DNA of 64,000 bases from Physcia stellaris (GCA_018902385.1 JABSSW010000033.1:124001-188000), one strand, 5' to 3'. Shown: positions 34,704-46,560, counted from the stretch's first letter. A program made the numbers and translations. The notes: a model not told the origin generated them from the sequence alone.

Positions 34704-36203
34704 ATGCTTCCAGAGCCAGTGCAGACTGGATATCCATTCGATGACGGACTACAATTGGCCGGCAATCCATGCGGAGCAGAGAAATATCCAGGCAGACTCC
34801 ACCACGACCCGCTGTATCCACTCGACAGGGACTCCGAAGGGCTGGAATTGAGCAACGAGGGACACACCGATGGCCTCGAACGTTCCTCACAGGTTCTGGA
34901 AGCCGACCAGCCATCGCAAAAGCAAGCCGTCAGACCCAGGAAGAGGTTCATGTACATTATCTTTGTCGCTGTATCATTAAGCATCATAGCAGCCATTGTC
35001 GGCGGAGTGGTGGGATCTCGAAAAGCGCAGGCCGGCCAAAGAAAGTAATGGACCTAGCTTTGGAATCCATGTGAGACTGTTGACTAAAAATTACACTCTT
35101 CCAGGTCTCCAGAGTCTCCTTCGCCCACACCTACCCCAAGCCCAAACTCATCTTCGTCTCAAAGCACGAAAAGCAATCAGGCATACAATGGCACTTCGTT
35201 CGCTGCTACGGCATATTCATACGCAGCCGACCCTACTTACTTTTTGATCTACCAGACCGCTAACGGCGACATCCAAAAAGCCGTGTACAATGGCGCAGGC
35301 TGGCAGAAGCCAGTATACGTTACAGATAACGCACGCCTAGGTACAGGGTTGACCACAGCATGGCTGAACGGCACATCAGATATTGAAATATGGATCTATT
35401 ATATTGACACGGCCAACAAACTCCAAGAACTGCGAGGCGCCCACGGTAGCGATACTTGGCAGCGAGGAACACTGGGTCAAGCCGGTTTCGACGATGCAAC
35501 CCCGGGCTCAGCGATTTCCATGCAATATGTGGGTGACTGTGCTTCTGGCGTCAATGCTTGGCTGTGCTACCAAACTTCGAATGGGACCATCCGTCAAATC
35601 TCATGGAATGCGGCCAACGACTCGTGGACTGCTGGGGTCACTTTTCCTGGCGTGAAGCCTCGGTCTGGGTTCGTGACCTACCACAGGAACTCCATTTGGC
35701 GGGTCTTTGCGATGGATACAGATTCCAACGTGGTGCAGTACGACTGTGTTGATTGTTGTAGGAGCCTTAAATGGAATCAAGGTACGCTGTCTTTGCACGA
35801 TTACGCACTTCAGAGCTGATTGGTGGACCTTTTCTTACGTCCAGGATTATCCTACAGCTTTCCACCGGGTTCTGTCACCCCAGATCCAGTTGGTTTTGGT
35901 GCCATCGGCGTCGGACAAAGAAGACTGCGCTACCAATCTAGCGATGGGCTCATTCGTAACCTGAATAATTCCGGCGACCTTGGCAACGAGAGATACGGAA
36001 GTACACCGTTGGTGATAGGAAAAGCAATGCTAGGCACGAAGATGGCGATCGCGGACGGCTCAGTGCTGCTCACTGACGCCTCATCAACCGGCCAGCCTGT
36101 CAAGGCTTTCTACCAGGTCAATGGATCGGATGTTACCGTCACTTCCTGGGAACAAGATGCCCAACACCTGAGGACGACAATTCAGCTGTCTTTAGTCCCT
36201 TGA
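34704..36203 (+). CDS. membrane-anchored fucose-specific-lectin-like protein (first copy)
   Basis: Three exons, 34704-35044, 35105-35781 and 35845-36203, introns of 60 and 63 bp with CTAA/CTGAT branch sites, giving 458 aa in phase. Residues 1-80 are hydrophilic. RKRFMYIIFVAVSLSIIAAI starts a single membrane helix at about 82-104. A Ser/Pro/Thr stalk follows, then beta-propeller-type blades such as FLIYQTANGDIQKAVYNGAGW, GTGLTTAWLNGT, WLCYQTSNGTIRQISWN and RRLRYQSSDGLIRNL. This repeat pattern is that of the fungal fucose-specific lectin family (PF07938), whose known members bind fucosylated glycans. The topology is type II with the propeller outside, inferred from the lack of a signal peptide. 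A diverged relative with the same layout lies at 61296-63000. Confidence 0.82.
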
Positions 36204-37611
36204 TGCGACATTCTAGAGCCGTGGAGATTGAATCATATGCTTTTCGTCATTTGATCACTTCTTAAGGAATTCCAACAAGACTGTTGTTGGTGTTGATCTT
36301 CGGAATAGGGATACTCCTTGATCACCTCTTGCGCGCTTTGGCAGGGTTTCAGCTATGAAGGGTTGCGGATCAGGCAATGCGACGATACCAATGCCTTCCC
36401 TAAAGACAGAATATTGAGATGAAAAAGGAAGGAAACGGGATGCCACTTCAATACGTTCTCATGCAAATCGCCGCTTTCAACCCGCAAGCTATGCCCGAAC
36501 GAGGAATGCCAGAAAAGTCGAGTCGAGTTTCCCTGCAGGAATGACTGCTTTTGCATAAGCGACATGCCATATTCCGGCAGAGCTTGCCTATTCTGGAGGG
36601 GTGTAGCGGAAATGTACTACGGAGTACTGCATGCACGATCATTTGGAAGTTTTTGTCTGGGGGAGGGGATGAGGGAGACTGGCATTGGGTAGCATGCCAG
36701 CTTGGTGGGGTTTTCAACCACAAATTGCACCCTTTATTGAATCTTTGGATGTGAGTGGATTTGATTAGTTAGGCCAGGAAGTAGACAGTAATTCGCTGGC
36801 CCGTGCGTTTCACCATAGCATCGGTTCCAGGCAAAATATCTCTGCTTGTCTTGCATGCACGAGCTCCTTGACAGCTTTATGTTTACTACGCATTTCTACC
36901 TTGATTTAGACGTACATCGGCTCCCGGACAATCGACACTCAATGAGAATGGTTGACACATAAAGGGTTCGCCGTTCACGGTGAGAAGGTGATCGTGTGTT
37001 CAGCATCCCTAAGGCCTTTGGAAACCATCTCATGGTGATGTAGTCAGCCGAAAAGGCCGATATAACAATGGAAATTCGCACGCCTACCATTCTCGTACTG
37101 GACCTCTTTGTCGAAGATAGCAGAGTTGTGTCCAGCATGGGTTTGGAATTGACTGTAAAATTTTCCATCATTGCAGTGCGAACGACTTGTGGTGAACATT
37201 TTCTCCTTGACAGATCCATTGTGGAATGGCATTTTTGAGGTGGTGTGGTTCTTAAACTCTTGTATATTTTTGCATCTTGATGAACATGAGCTCTATCGAC
37301 GATCCATACCTCAAGTACACCACCTAGCGCTAGTTTGGCTCCGATAATGAGACGTCCGTCTATGGGCGATATTTTTTTTTGACCTTCTGCAAATATTGAT
37401 CAAAAGAGATCCGTATCAGTTGGGTGCTTTGATCTTTGTGCTGGAGCGGACTACGTTGCTCTCTTGACTGAGGAGCACGTAGCAGTGACCTGGTACCTCA
37501 CTAGTTTAAAGTTGATAGCCTTTGAAGGGATTGATAGGTTTTAGATAGCGTCGGATTTTTGTGATCGCCAGGATGTAGCACTGGCATCCACTCACTTTGC
37601 CAATGCATTTT
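36204..37611. other. intergenic, possible small minus-strand gene remnant
   Basis: On the minus strand an ATG-started frame at 37232-37044 begins MPFHNGSVKEKMFTTSRSHC. A likely donor GTAGGC follows after about 49 codons. Further left GEPFMCQPFSLSVDCPGADV is coding-like but in a frame that the visible splice sites do not join. This could be a decayed small Cys-containing protein gene. Confidence 0.3.
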
Positions 37612-39890
37612 TTAGGCCGCTGCGGATCGAACATCAATCTTTTGCGGTTGTGAATCAGAACGCTCGGTTTCTAGTTGCTTTAACCTCTGTTGGATCTTTG
37701 AGATTTTCCGACTGGCTAGACTTTGCTCCACTGAACATTGGGCCATCATCTGCTTCAACGCCGCAGCATCTGTTGTCTGCTCGAAAGCCACATCTTCAGC
37801 AGACTCAGTAAGGAGCATTGGCTCCTCATCCCGTTCTTCTGGATCGGTAGTCTCTGTCATTTGCTTCACCACTCGCTGTGCCTTTGACACTGCACTCTGT
37901 AGATCTCGCGCCATCTCTCCTAGTAGCTGGAGTGGTTTTCCCGCCCTGTCTCGATCTGCCAGGTCTTTCGATATCTCAGCTGTTACGCCCAATGTCCGCT
38001 CCTGTTGCTCCATAGTGTCTGCCAACTGCGCTACACTCTCGTCCTGCTGCGCCGGTCTTGACGATTCCTTGGGAGCTTTGGCCGCCCTTCCCAAATTCAC
38101 CACGTTTCTCAGAGTACCGAAAGTCAAGACATCTCCGATTCGATTTGCACCTGTGAATAGCATCACCAGCCTATCAATACCGCAGCCCCAGCCTCCAGTA
38201 GGAGGAAGTCCCCATTCTAATGCTTCAATGTACGACTCATTGATTCGAATACTGCTTGGTGTGCCATCAGGGCTCGCCTTACCCTCCCGATACTTCAGTG
38301 CTTCTTCAAACTTCCGTCTTTGATCAAAAGGTGAATTTTCTTCTTCGTACATGTTAGCTACCTCGTGTCCCTTGACAAAAAGTTCAGCGCTATTGGCAAC
38401 TCTTTGCCCTATCTTCACGTCAAAGTAGGATTTGGCTAAAGGAGCAAGGCATTCAGGGTGATACATGATGAAAGTTGGAGCTTGACAATGAGGCTCAATG
38501 AATTTAGTTGCAAGTTTGTCGAGAAGTCGAGGGAGAGTTGGATGTCGTGGGATTGGCAGTTCGTGTCTTCTGAAAATGGCAAGCAATTGTGCTGTGGCTT
38601 TCGGTCCATCGAGTTTTGGAAGCCTTTCGTTAAGACAACCTTCGATAGTGGAAACAAACTCAAGTCGACCAAACGGCGGAGCTGACTCGATACCCGGGTC
38701 TGGCAGACCTGTTGGTTTTTCTTCGTTAACCCTGCGGACGAGCTTATCAATTTCGCTGAAAAGTTTTTCTGTTGTGGAAATGAGTTCCTCGAGGGTGGCG
38801 TATGCTCGATAGAATTCACAAGTCGTGAACTCGGGATTGTGGTTCGCGTCCAAACCTTTATCCGTAAGCAGGGAGATGGCAAGGCTAGCCGATTTTCACC
38901 CACCTTCGTTGCGGAAGCAAGGTCCTATTTCGAAGACCCTCTGGAGTCCTCCGAGCACTAGACGCTTGAGCCACAATTCCGGTGCTATCCGAAGTGAGAT
39001 CTGCCGGTCAGGAAATTCAGTTGCAGATGTATGAAAGGGCCTTGCTACCGCCCCACCTGCTTCCTGCGCAAGGATAGGTGTCTGGACCTCCACATGCCCT
39101 GAATCATCCAAGAATTTTCGTATATACCTAATTATACGTGAGCGTACGAGAACCCTCTCCACTGCTAGCTTGTCGGTCCAGTATTCAATGTGAGGATTCC
39201 GTATTGTCGTATCTGATTGACTTGGGCTGTCGACGAAGGGATGAAGACAAGGGGAAAGAAGTAGAGGCATCGAGGTGAGAGAGATAGAAAGCTCCCCAGA
39301 TTTTGTACGGCATGGGTTGCCAATGAAGCCTGCACTTGTAAGCTAGGCGCTGAGCCTGAGACTGCTAATCTTACTGTAATAATCCCCCTTGGCGATGCGG
39401 CCAATAATCGTCTGAAAAGCTTCTGGCTCCGGAGGGTTCTCTATCTTGGCATAATTGCACACAATTTGGGTCGACTCATTCTTATCAACTAGTGAGAGGA
39501 ACAACAAGTGTTTGCCGACTAGTCGGAGTGCTGTCACTCTTCCTGAAAGTATTAGCAAACGAAATGTCGACAACCCGTTCTTGATTTACCATTGAAGACT
39601 AGCTTCTTCGATTCAATAAGAGTATCAGGCTCAAGGTGGTCGCCCCATTCTTCGAGTATACGACGATTTATTGTATTGCGCGTCGTTGTATTGCGAGGAT
39701 ACAGCCATTTGGGGCACTCCGTTTCTCCTTTGAGAAGCTGATGGCGCCATGCAGGTTTCAAAAAGTCCGGACCTACGTCAGGGCTGTGCAAAATGTTATA
39801 ATAGCGGAGATAGGCAGAGGAGGTAGGCTTGATTGCCGAACGGGAGTGCAAGTGTAGGTATGGCCGCAAGAATTGAGCGGGTCTGGTCAT
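37612..39890 (-). CDS. MSK1: mitochondrial lysyl-tRNA synthetase
   Basis: Four exons, 39890-39590, 39542-39375, 39329-38904 and 38855-37612, all phases agreeing, total 712 aa. The Arg/Ser/Tyr-rich start MTRPAQFLRPYLHLHSRS suits a mitochondrial targeting peptide. An OB-fold follows (GRVTALRLVGKHLLFLSLVD), then class II synthetase motifs: motif 2 RVFEIGPCFRNEG..LDANHNPEFT, with the third intron splitting the Gly codon, and motif 3 GWGCGIDRLVMLFTGANRIG. The enzyme charges mitochondrial tRNA-Lys. After the catalytic domain there is an unusual, probably coiled-coil tail of about 150 residues rich in Gln, Glu and Ser. Divergent from TIM10, another mitochondrial gene. Confidence 0.9.
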
Positions 39891-40335
39891 GCTGGTTCGC
39901 GTCAGCTCATGTGCTTGAAACTGCGTATCAAGGTGAGAGGAAATATGTATAGATGGAATCAGACATGGGATAAGCATTGACCATTCACTTGCAATGCAAG
40001 CGTCATTCGCAACGGTTCTTGTCTGAGGTTTCTCTTCATGGATGGCAATCGGGGAGCGCGTGGGAGTAAGAGACATCGTACCTGTTCCAAGGGGAGCTCG
40101 TGGATGCGAAGCCTACCAGGTCCGCGAATAGAAGTCACGGTAAGATTGGAGTTGCGAATTGCGCGAAGAGAGGAATCATCTCTCCGGACCATGTCGAGGC
40201 TAGGGTTAGGGCCTGAACTAATCTCGATCTTGGCCATTGAAGTTATTGTGCTCCACTCCTCGGGCAGTGAAAGGTAGCACCTCAATCATATACCCCCAAA
40301 ACTCTCGTCAGAACTCCAAGACTTATTTCCCAACT
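39891..40335. promoter_or_regulatory. shared divergent promoter region, MSK1 / TIM10
   Basis: 445 bp separate the start codons of two divergently transcribed nuclear genes for mitochondrial proteins, so their promoters must lie here or overlap. A minus-strand ATG frame inside it (40239-39959, beginning MAKIEISSGPNPSLDM) could be an upstream ORF or alternative first exon of MSK1, with a possible donor GTACGA after ELPLEQ. No specific binding site was identified. Confidence 0.5.
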
Positions 40336-40682
40336 ATGTCGTTCATGTTCGGCGGCCGACCGCAACCATCATCAGCGGAAAAGATCGCCGCCGCGGAAGC
40401 CGAGATAGAAATGATATCTGGAATGGTCAACAGGTAACCTGCGATCCTTCTCGAACTCCCTCTTTTCTCCGAACATGAACCGCTGACAAGAGCTGCAGGC
40501 TGAATCAGTCATGCACCAAGAAGTGCATCCCCGCAGACTACCGAGAACCGGACTTGAACAAAGGCGAATCTGTCTGCTTGGATCGATGCGTGGCCAAGTT
40601 TTTCGATGTCACGATGAAGGTCAGCGAGAAGATGCAGGCCGATCAGCAGTCTGCGGGGGGCATGGGTATGGGAGGGGCGTAG
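40336..40682 (+). CDS. TIM10: mitochondrial intermembrane-space chaperone Tim10
   Basis: Two exons, 40336-40433 and 40499-40682, with a 65-bp intron splitting an Arg codon and giving 93 aa, the same length as yeast Tim10. The twin CX3C signature is present as SCTKKC (C38, C42) and VCLDRC (C59, C63), with the family's DLNKGES segment between. Small Tim proteins are oxidised by the Mia40 relay in the intermembrane space and with Tim9 escort hydrophobic carriers to the TIM22 translocase. The ATG is followed by the expected short helix. The Gly/Met-rich C-terminus is typical. Confidence 0.95.
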
Positions 40683-41010
40683 GAGCTTGCGGGAAACATC
40701 GACTACCACTTTGGCACTGGGGGTGGGATCTTGGTGGACAGCACCGCTGGAGCAATCCCGGAGAGGAACACCCACTCTTACAGACTCCACTCTTGGGTCC
40801 GCAGGCGTTGGGATTGGTGTGATTGGCATAAAATTACAGCAAACTACGCCGTACGTGGGAAAATGACTGGCCGCAGTGTTGCCTGGCCAAGGAACATAGA
40901 TCACCCTGTTAGATCCAGAGCATTGGGGGTATCATACAGATCCGAACGTATTTCCCTCCGGAAATTGAAAACGCCGGCGCTATGCAAACATGGAGATTCC
41001 TAAATTACAT

Positions 41011-43635
41011 CTAGGCGAAGCCTTTACCGGTGAGCAGATTCAGATACCAACGAAGCCACGATTCCTCCTTCTCGCCGTCAAACTCCTCTGCTCTAGTCTC
41101 GAGCTGAACGACCTGACGCTCATACTCTGCGATACCGTTCTCCATATCTTCTACTTTCGACTGCAAGGCATCCAGCTCGTACTCGAGCTTGGCCCCCAAA
41201 GTCTCAATGTCCTTGACAGCATCTGTCAAATTTATTTTTTCTTCTGTAAGGAGATCTTCTGTCGCATCCCGGAGGTTGTTGTACTCCTCAAGCCTCTCAC
41301 TATAAGTGGAACCCAAGATGTCATGATCTCTTCCCGCATGAGCGTCTAGCGAAATTACCTCATTTACCTTTGCTTCCACGACAGAACTGTCAACGTCTTT
41401 TATTCGCTGTAATTCTGCTGCCATTAATTGTGCTTGGAAGGCCAAATCCCTCTCTCTTACCAAAGCCTTTCTGTGATCTTTGGAGGCATTAAGCTCTACT
41501 GAGCTAGCCCAATCACTTTCTATTCCTGCAGGCTCGGCATCCGGGAAGATGTTGAAGGAGAGACGCCTTGGCCATCGACCCGTCCGAAATTTGGGCTCAT
41601 CCCGGATTCGAATTTCCGGTAGACTTTGTCTCCTCCGGAGCGTGGGCGGGAAGGCGTGTTCACGCTGGAACTGCTTTGCATGGTGGTTTCCATCTATTTC
41701 TCCGCTCGAATAAATATCAAGCTTCTCGGTTGATGGCGGATCTAATTCACTAGCTAGGATATTGTCGGCAGTTCTCATGGGAGGGGCAGGCGAAGGCTCT
41801 TCAATTCGTAAGGAAATGTCGGCGCTTTCTACACTCGCTATTGATGCTCCATCTTGTTCGATGAATGCTTCATCCCTGCAAATATCTTGAGAGATAGCGG
41901 ATGGCCTTGCCAAGTCCGTGGTATCTGGCGGCAGGTTTCCGGTTTCAACTGATCGAAGAGAACCCTCTTTCGAGTCGTCATCTTCCTTGGATAGGTCATT
42001 ATGTCGTGGTAAGAGCTCGCCTTTCTCAATCTTACGCGACTTCTCGCCGCTTTTTCGTGTTGGTCTCTCCTTGAAGCTATCACCATCGGAGATGAGGGGA
42101 TCTTCTTTGGAGTACTTGTGATGATGTCCACGAAATCCAGTCATGCCTACAGCATCCTTGATACGGCCGAGTCCATTCCGGGCGTCAGTCATCTTTCCCT
42201 GAACCCCTTTAAGAACATTTCGTCTCAAAGTTGGTTCCCGTTCTGGGGAGTCCAGACTTATCTGAGACTCGTGACTTTGATGGCTGTATATCCGATTCGA
42301 TAGTGCTTGCATTCGTGAATCGTCAACGACTGACTCACGCTTTTGACTCGACCATACGTAACCCCCCTTTTCGTCCTTGGTAAACATCATACCATCTTCG
42401 GCGCCTATGTTTCCAGAGCTCTGTGTGTCATTGTGCTTGCGAGGCTTGCCGTACCATAACCATTTCGACCTCTCTCCAGATATGAGGCTGATAAAAGTTT
42501 CGATGTCCAATGTCTCAATGTCCGCAATCCCAGCTTTCTCGCGTGCCCCTATTCTGCCCATGACCATGTCACCGCCCTTACCACTAAGTTCCGCAACGGT
42601 AGTCTTAACAGCTCGAGGGACTGTCCATCCTTCGCCACTAGCAGCTTTGGCAGTTACATTGCGTAATCGCTGTAACGTCTTAAGGTCGAGCCGACGCGTG
42701 CGCTGGAGATCCTTCTGTGTCTTCTGAAAATAGGCTATACCTCTTTTAGTACTGGCAGTATCAAAGACATCTTTGGCAACAGGGGCTCCATAAGCATGCA
42801 GTCTATTCCGTGCACCCATAAGAATTCCAAGCAAAGCTGCTACGGTCGTTGGGCCCAGGATACCATCGGTAGGATCAACATTAAAGTACTCAGTGCCAAG
42901 GTCATTCCACCAATCGTTGATGGCTTGCTCGGTGATATCGCATATCAAGCCATCAGCGTACTCTGGCGCAAGTTTGCCATATAACACTAATGCAACTTGA
43001 CATAGTTTGACCAACTCAATTACGGCTCCATAGAACTGTACACGGTCACTGGTTCGATATAGCTGAAGGAACTTGGCTTGAGTGGCACCCGTCGGTGGAA
43101 TTAGATTTAGACCTGCCCGCCCAGAGCAACCCATACGCTTCATGTTCTCGTTGACGATGAAGTCTTCTCGGTGACCCTTGACATCGCCGTCAGGCACCGG
43201 GACAACTGTCAGTGCGGAGGGAAAGCCACTCAAGTTGGTGACCATCAAGATTCCAAGTGGGGTCTCTTTTCTACGAGCATGATACTTGGCCAGCGCCTTG
43301 AACCATACACGAAGCCGCGGTGACCACTGGTCTTCGTCGGTTGGAACACTGAGGACACCAACAAGAACGGAATGCTGCTCAAGTCCAGTATATGTGGTAA
43401 TCACGAATGTGGGATGCACTCTTGAGCAGATCCATTGCTCTACAATGTACAGTTCATAGCCCTGAAGACGCCGCCTTCGCTCAAGAACAGTGATGGAAGG
43501 GTCCTCTTCGAGATACCTGAAGGCAACAGGATCTGTGAGTACAAGCCGTTGATGAGCTGGACGTGTTTCGGATTTCTTTGCTATGAAGTCAGAATCCCCT
43601 AGCGGCGACCCGATCAATTCTTCGTTGCCTTCCAT
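41011..43635 (-). CDS. STB6-like protein (Stb2/Stb6 N-terminal domain)
   Basis: Single-exon frame of 874 aa from the ATG at 43635. The N-terminal region around residues 25-290 contains ERRRRLQGYELYIVEQWICS then RVHPTFVITTYTG, and later DPTDGILGPTTVAALLGILM. This matches the conserved N-terminal domain shared by yeast Stb2/Stb6 and their filamentous-fungal relatives. Yeast Stb proteins were named as Sin3-binding proteins, but the molecular role in filamentous fungi is not established. The middle 400-700 is charged, Ser-rich and probably disordered. Residues about 745-855 form a long heptad-like coiled coil (EEYNNLRDATEDLLTEEK onward) before a short hydrophobic end, WLRWYLNLLTGKGFA. Confidence 0.75.
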   Translation of the reverse strand: MEGNEELIGSPLGDSDFIAKKSETRPAHQRLVLTDPVAFRYLEEDPSITVLERRRRLQGYELYIVEQWICSRVHPTFVITTYTGLEQHSVLVGVLSVPTDEDQWSPRLRVWFKALAKYHARRKETPLGILMVTNLSGFPSALTVVPVPDGDVKGHREDFIVNENMKRMGCSGRAGLNLIPPTGATQAKFLQLYRTSDRVQFYGAVIELVKLCQVALVLYGKLAPEYADGLICDITEQAINDWWNDLGTEYFNVDPTDGILGPTTVAALLGILMGARNRLHAYGAPVAKDVFDTASTKRGIAYFQKTQKDLQRTRRLDLKTLQRLRNVTAKAASGEGWTVPRAVKTTVAELSGKGGDMVMGRIGAREKAGIADIETLDIETFISLISGERSKWLWYGKPRKHNDTQSSGNIGAEDGMMFTKDEKGGYVWSSQKRESVVDDSRMQALSNRIYSHQSHESQISLDSPEREPTLRRNVLKGVQGKMTDARNGLGRIKDAVGMTGFRGHHHKYSKEDPLISDGDSFKERPTRKSGEKSRKIEKGELLPRHNDLSKEDDDSKEGSLRSVETGNLPPDTTDLARPSAISQDICRDEAFIEQDGASIASVESADISLRIEEPSPAPPMRTADNILASELDPPSTEKLDIYSSGEIDGNHHAKQFQREHAFPPTLRRRQSLPEIRIRDEPKFRTGRWPRRLSFNIFPDAEPAGIESDWASSVELNASKDHRKALVRERDLAFQAQLMAAELQRIKDVDSSVVEAKVNEVISLDAHAGRDHDILGSTYSERLEEYNNLRDATEDLLTEEKINLTDAVKDIETLGAKLEYELDALQSKVEDMENGIAEYERQVVQLETRAEEFDGEKEESWLRWYLNLLTGKGFA

Positions 43636-44146
43636 CTCGCCAGCTTTAGCAAACTTCAGAATGCATTGAGTAGCAGGTCTTTAGTTCGACTCCATGCAAT
43701 GTAGGAAAGTTGAGGCTTCCTAACAGACAAGCAGAACAGCACAGCAACATCTTGAGCACGTAGCCTTGGCTCGAGCTTAGACAAGTCGATACTTTCGATT
43801 GGTTAGTCGTATGCCGTATTCACAATGTTAACAAGAATTTGTGGTACTAAGGGAAAGGCGTTGGTGATTCGTAGGGGCTCTTGGTAAGGTGATTGCGGCG
43901 GGAACACGGGCCGGCCTGCTACCGCGGCAATAACACAACCATGCCCAGCCAGGATTTACCTTCACATGGTCACCTCCTCATATGACCATCTAATTACACG
44001 ACCAGAAGGTCTTCGCCATCCTTCTGTCGCATTGGCCAAGATATGGGTATGGACTGAATAAGCAAGGTATGGACTTGATGCTCTGAGAATGGAACCTTAG
44101 CAATCGTCCTAGGACTCTTTCCACTTTAGGACAGTCCAAAGCCAAT
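43636..44146. promoter_or_regulatory. divergent promoter region, STB6-like / GID2
   Basis: 511 bp between divergent start codons with no other frame of note. It must hold both promoters. Confidence 0.5.
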
Positions 44147-45587
44147 ATGGAGTTCGTCTCAATCGACCATGGAAAACTTGTCAAGAATCTCAACCTGGCG
44201 AAGAGTATTGATGATGTTCAAGCCTGTATAGATCAGCTTTCCAGAGCTCGGGAAAAGATCGCCGCAGGTGAGACCGGCTCCATTTGTCTAATGCCTTCAA
44301 CCTAGTCTTACCTTTACACATGCTGAACGTAGTCTCCTCCAGATCCTAGATCAGCCTCGGTGACTCTTGCGAAGCTCCAAAATGGTATGAAGAAGCCATT
44401 CGACCAAGTCTTCGATGACCTTAAGGAGGTCTACAATGGTCAGGGCAAATACTCGAAGCAATTGGACAAGGTATGGCGCCTTTCTCCGGCTATGTCTTTT
44501 GGCAGACTTCTGATCTGTTACTTTGCAGAAGTTCAAGGACAAACCGTTGCCTACTTCTAGCTACGATGCATTGGTTTCCCAGCGCGCATTAATCAACCGG
44601 GCCATCGCTATGCATCTCTTGAGAGAAGGCCAGTTCTCCGTAGCCTCTACATTCGTCCAAGAAGCCTCCTTGAACACTTCAGTCGATACAATGGACGTCG
44701 ATACTGCAAACTCGTATACGACTCCAGAGCGCAAGTTAGGCGTCAACTCGCTGGACTCTGAAGCCCTGAGGAAGCAGTTCGCTGATATGCACAACGTGTT
44801 GGAAGAGTTGAGGAACAGAAATCTACTACCAGCTATCGAGTGGGCCAGGGCTAACAGCAAAGCGTTGGAGACTAGAGGAAGCAACCTCGAGTTCGAATTG
44901 GGTAAATTGCAGTTCATCCATCTATTTCTTGGCGGCTCCTCTTCCGACGACACTAAGAATATATGGGAGGGACAACAAAGAGCGCTTGAATACGCCCGTC
45001 ATGAGTTTGGTCGCTTTCAAAATAGGTACCTCAGGGAAATTCAACAGTTGATTGGGGCTATGGCCTATTGCCCAAATCTCCAGCAATCTCCATACCGACG
45101 TATCTTCTGCAATGATGACGCGTGGGACGAACTTGGCAGCACCTTCATGCGAGAGTTCTGCTCTCTTCTGGGTTTATCCGCAGACTCGCCACTCCATGTT
45201 GCCGCTACAGCAGGCGCTATCGCCCTGCCTACACTTTTGAAGCTTCAAAATATCATGAAGGAGAAGCGCACTGAATGGACTACACAACATGAACTTCCAG
45301 TATGAGTCCATTCTAACGCCCCAATGAGGTCTGCTTTTTTGAGAAGTACGGCTGACTCTGATTCACAGGTTGAGATACCACTTCCTCCAGCCTACCACTT
45401 CCATTCGATCTTTGTTTGTCCCATATCCAAAGAACAAGCGACAGATGAGAATCCGCCTATGATGATGCCCTGTGGTCATGTCATCGCGCATGAGAGTTTG
45501 AGCCGACATGCCAAGGGTAGTAGATTTAAATGCCCCTACTGTCCGAATGAGAGCCATCCGAGAGAGGCACGCAAGATTATCTTCTGA
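44147..45587 (+). CDS. RMD5: GID/CTLH ubiquitin ligase RING subunit Gid2/Rmd5
   Basis: Four exons, 44147-44267, 44343-44470, 44529-45299 and 45369-45587, phases consistent, 412 aa. A LisH motif (INRAIAMHLLREGQFSVAST) is followed by a CTLH region (LRKQFADMHNVLEELRNRNL) and CRA-type helices (YARHEFGRFQNRYLREIQQL). The C-terminal degenerate RING reads FVCPISKEQATDENPPMMMP then CGHVIAHESL and FKCPYC, the Rmd5/RMND5 form lacking some zinc ligands. With Gid9/Fyv10 this subunit forms the catalytic E3 module that degrades gluconeogenic enzymes in yeast. The length is close to fungal orthologues. Confidence 0.93.
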
Positions 45588-46058
45588 AGGAGACTTCGAG
45601 CGATAAAGCTCCTGCCATAAATGGCATGGTATGAGTGATTGCAGGTTCCAGCTACTGGCTTACTTGCTATCTCATGTATAGAGTTGAACAATAAGCCTTG
45701 GGTGGGGTAGCTCTCAGTATTCCCATTCCAAAGGCGGCTATTTGTTGTCTCCATCAAATTCTTACCCGAGGGAAAGTTCTTTGTGTTTCCGTCACTGCGC
45801 CAACGAAGATTCGAAGTCGATGTAGGGACCGACTCCCTCGGACTTCTTCGGACTTCGGTGACCGAGCGGCTTCGACAATCGACCTATGGCAGCACACAAC
45901 AACATGATCGCGCCGGAAAAATGTTTTGAAATCTAGTGATACCGCTCAAGCAACTGGAACTTGGAATCGGAATCTTTCCACCGGGCAGTCTAGAAGAACA
46001 CGAGAGTCTGCGGAGTAAATTACGTTACGATCAGAACCTGGAAGCGGAAAGAGAGAAG
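45588..46058. other. intergenic; possible 5' coding extension of the EthD gene
   Basis: From about 45936 an in-frame stretch without ATG (IPLKQLELGIGIFPPGSLEE) leads into the EthD gene and looks coding-like, so an upstream exon with the true start may exist here. Confidence 0.35.
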
Positions 46059-46560
46059 ATGAAGGGCAATCCGGGCCTTTCTGCCGGCTATCTGGGAAGC
46101 ACGGGATTCCGAAAGGTGGTGAAATGCACCATCCTGATAAAAAAGAAAGAAGGCATGTCGGATGAGGAATTCGTGGAGTATTACAACAACAAGCACGCGC
46201 AGATGGCGACAGACGTGATCCTCAGGCACCAGCCTATTACCTACAGCTTGGTACAACTTCCTGCCAGACCCATCAAAGGCGAGTACTGACATGGCCGTAC
46301 TTCAGACATACCATCTCTCGTCAGATCGTCGGCGCATGCAGGATATCTTACATGGCAAGGCGCAGCTCCTGGACTACGATGCCATCTGTACCTTCGTCTT
46401 CCCTGACTGGAGGGCACTGGCCAAATTCATGTACGACAAGGACTGCAAAGCTCTGGCCGGGGATCATGGTAACTTTATGGACGAAAGCCAGATGAAGATG
46501 ATGGTAGGAGATGAGTTCATGCTCGTCGAAGACGGCAAGAGGTGCGAACATCAAGCATAG
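46059..46560 (+). CDS. EthD-domain protein (dimeric alpha-beta barrel)
   Basis: Two exons, 46059-46250 and 46306-46560, joined by a 55-bp intron (GTACAA..TACTGAC..TTCAG) that links YSL to TYHLSSD, giving 148 aa. GMSDEEFVEYYNNKHAQMAT, LLDYDAICTFVFPDW and KMMVGDEFMLVEDGK match the EthD family (PF07110). Its fungal members include small dehydratase-like and decarboxylase-like enzymes of polyketide pathways and many proteins of unknown role. The start at 46059 is the first ATG but an upstream exon is likely. It lies 0.4 kb upstream of the arabinitol dehydrogenase on the same strand. Confidence 0.75.

Noticed and set aside
41480-42984. + strand frames opposite the STB6-like gene
   Set aside because: Antisense shadows with no family resemblance.
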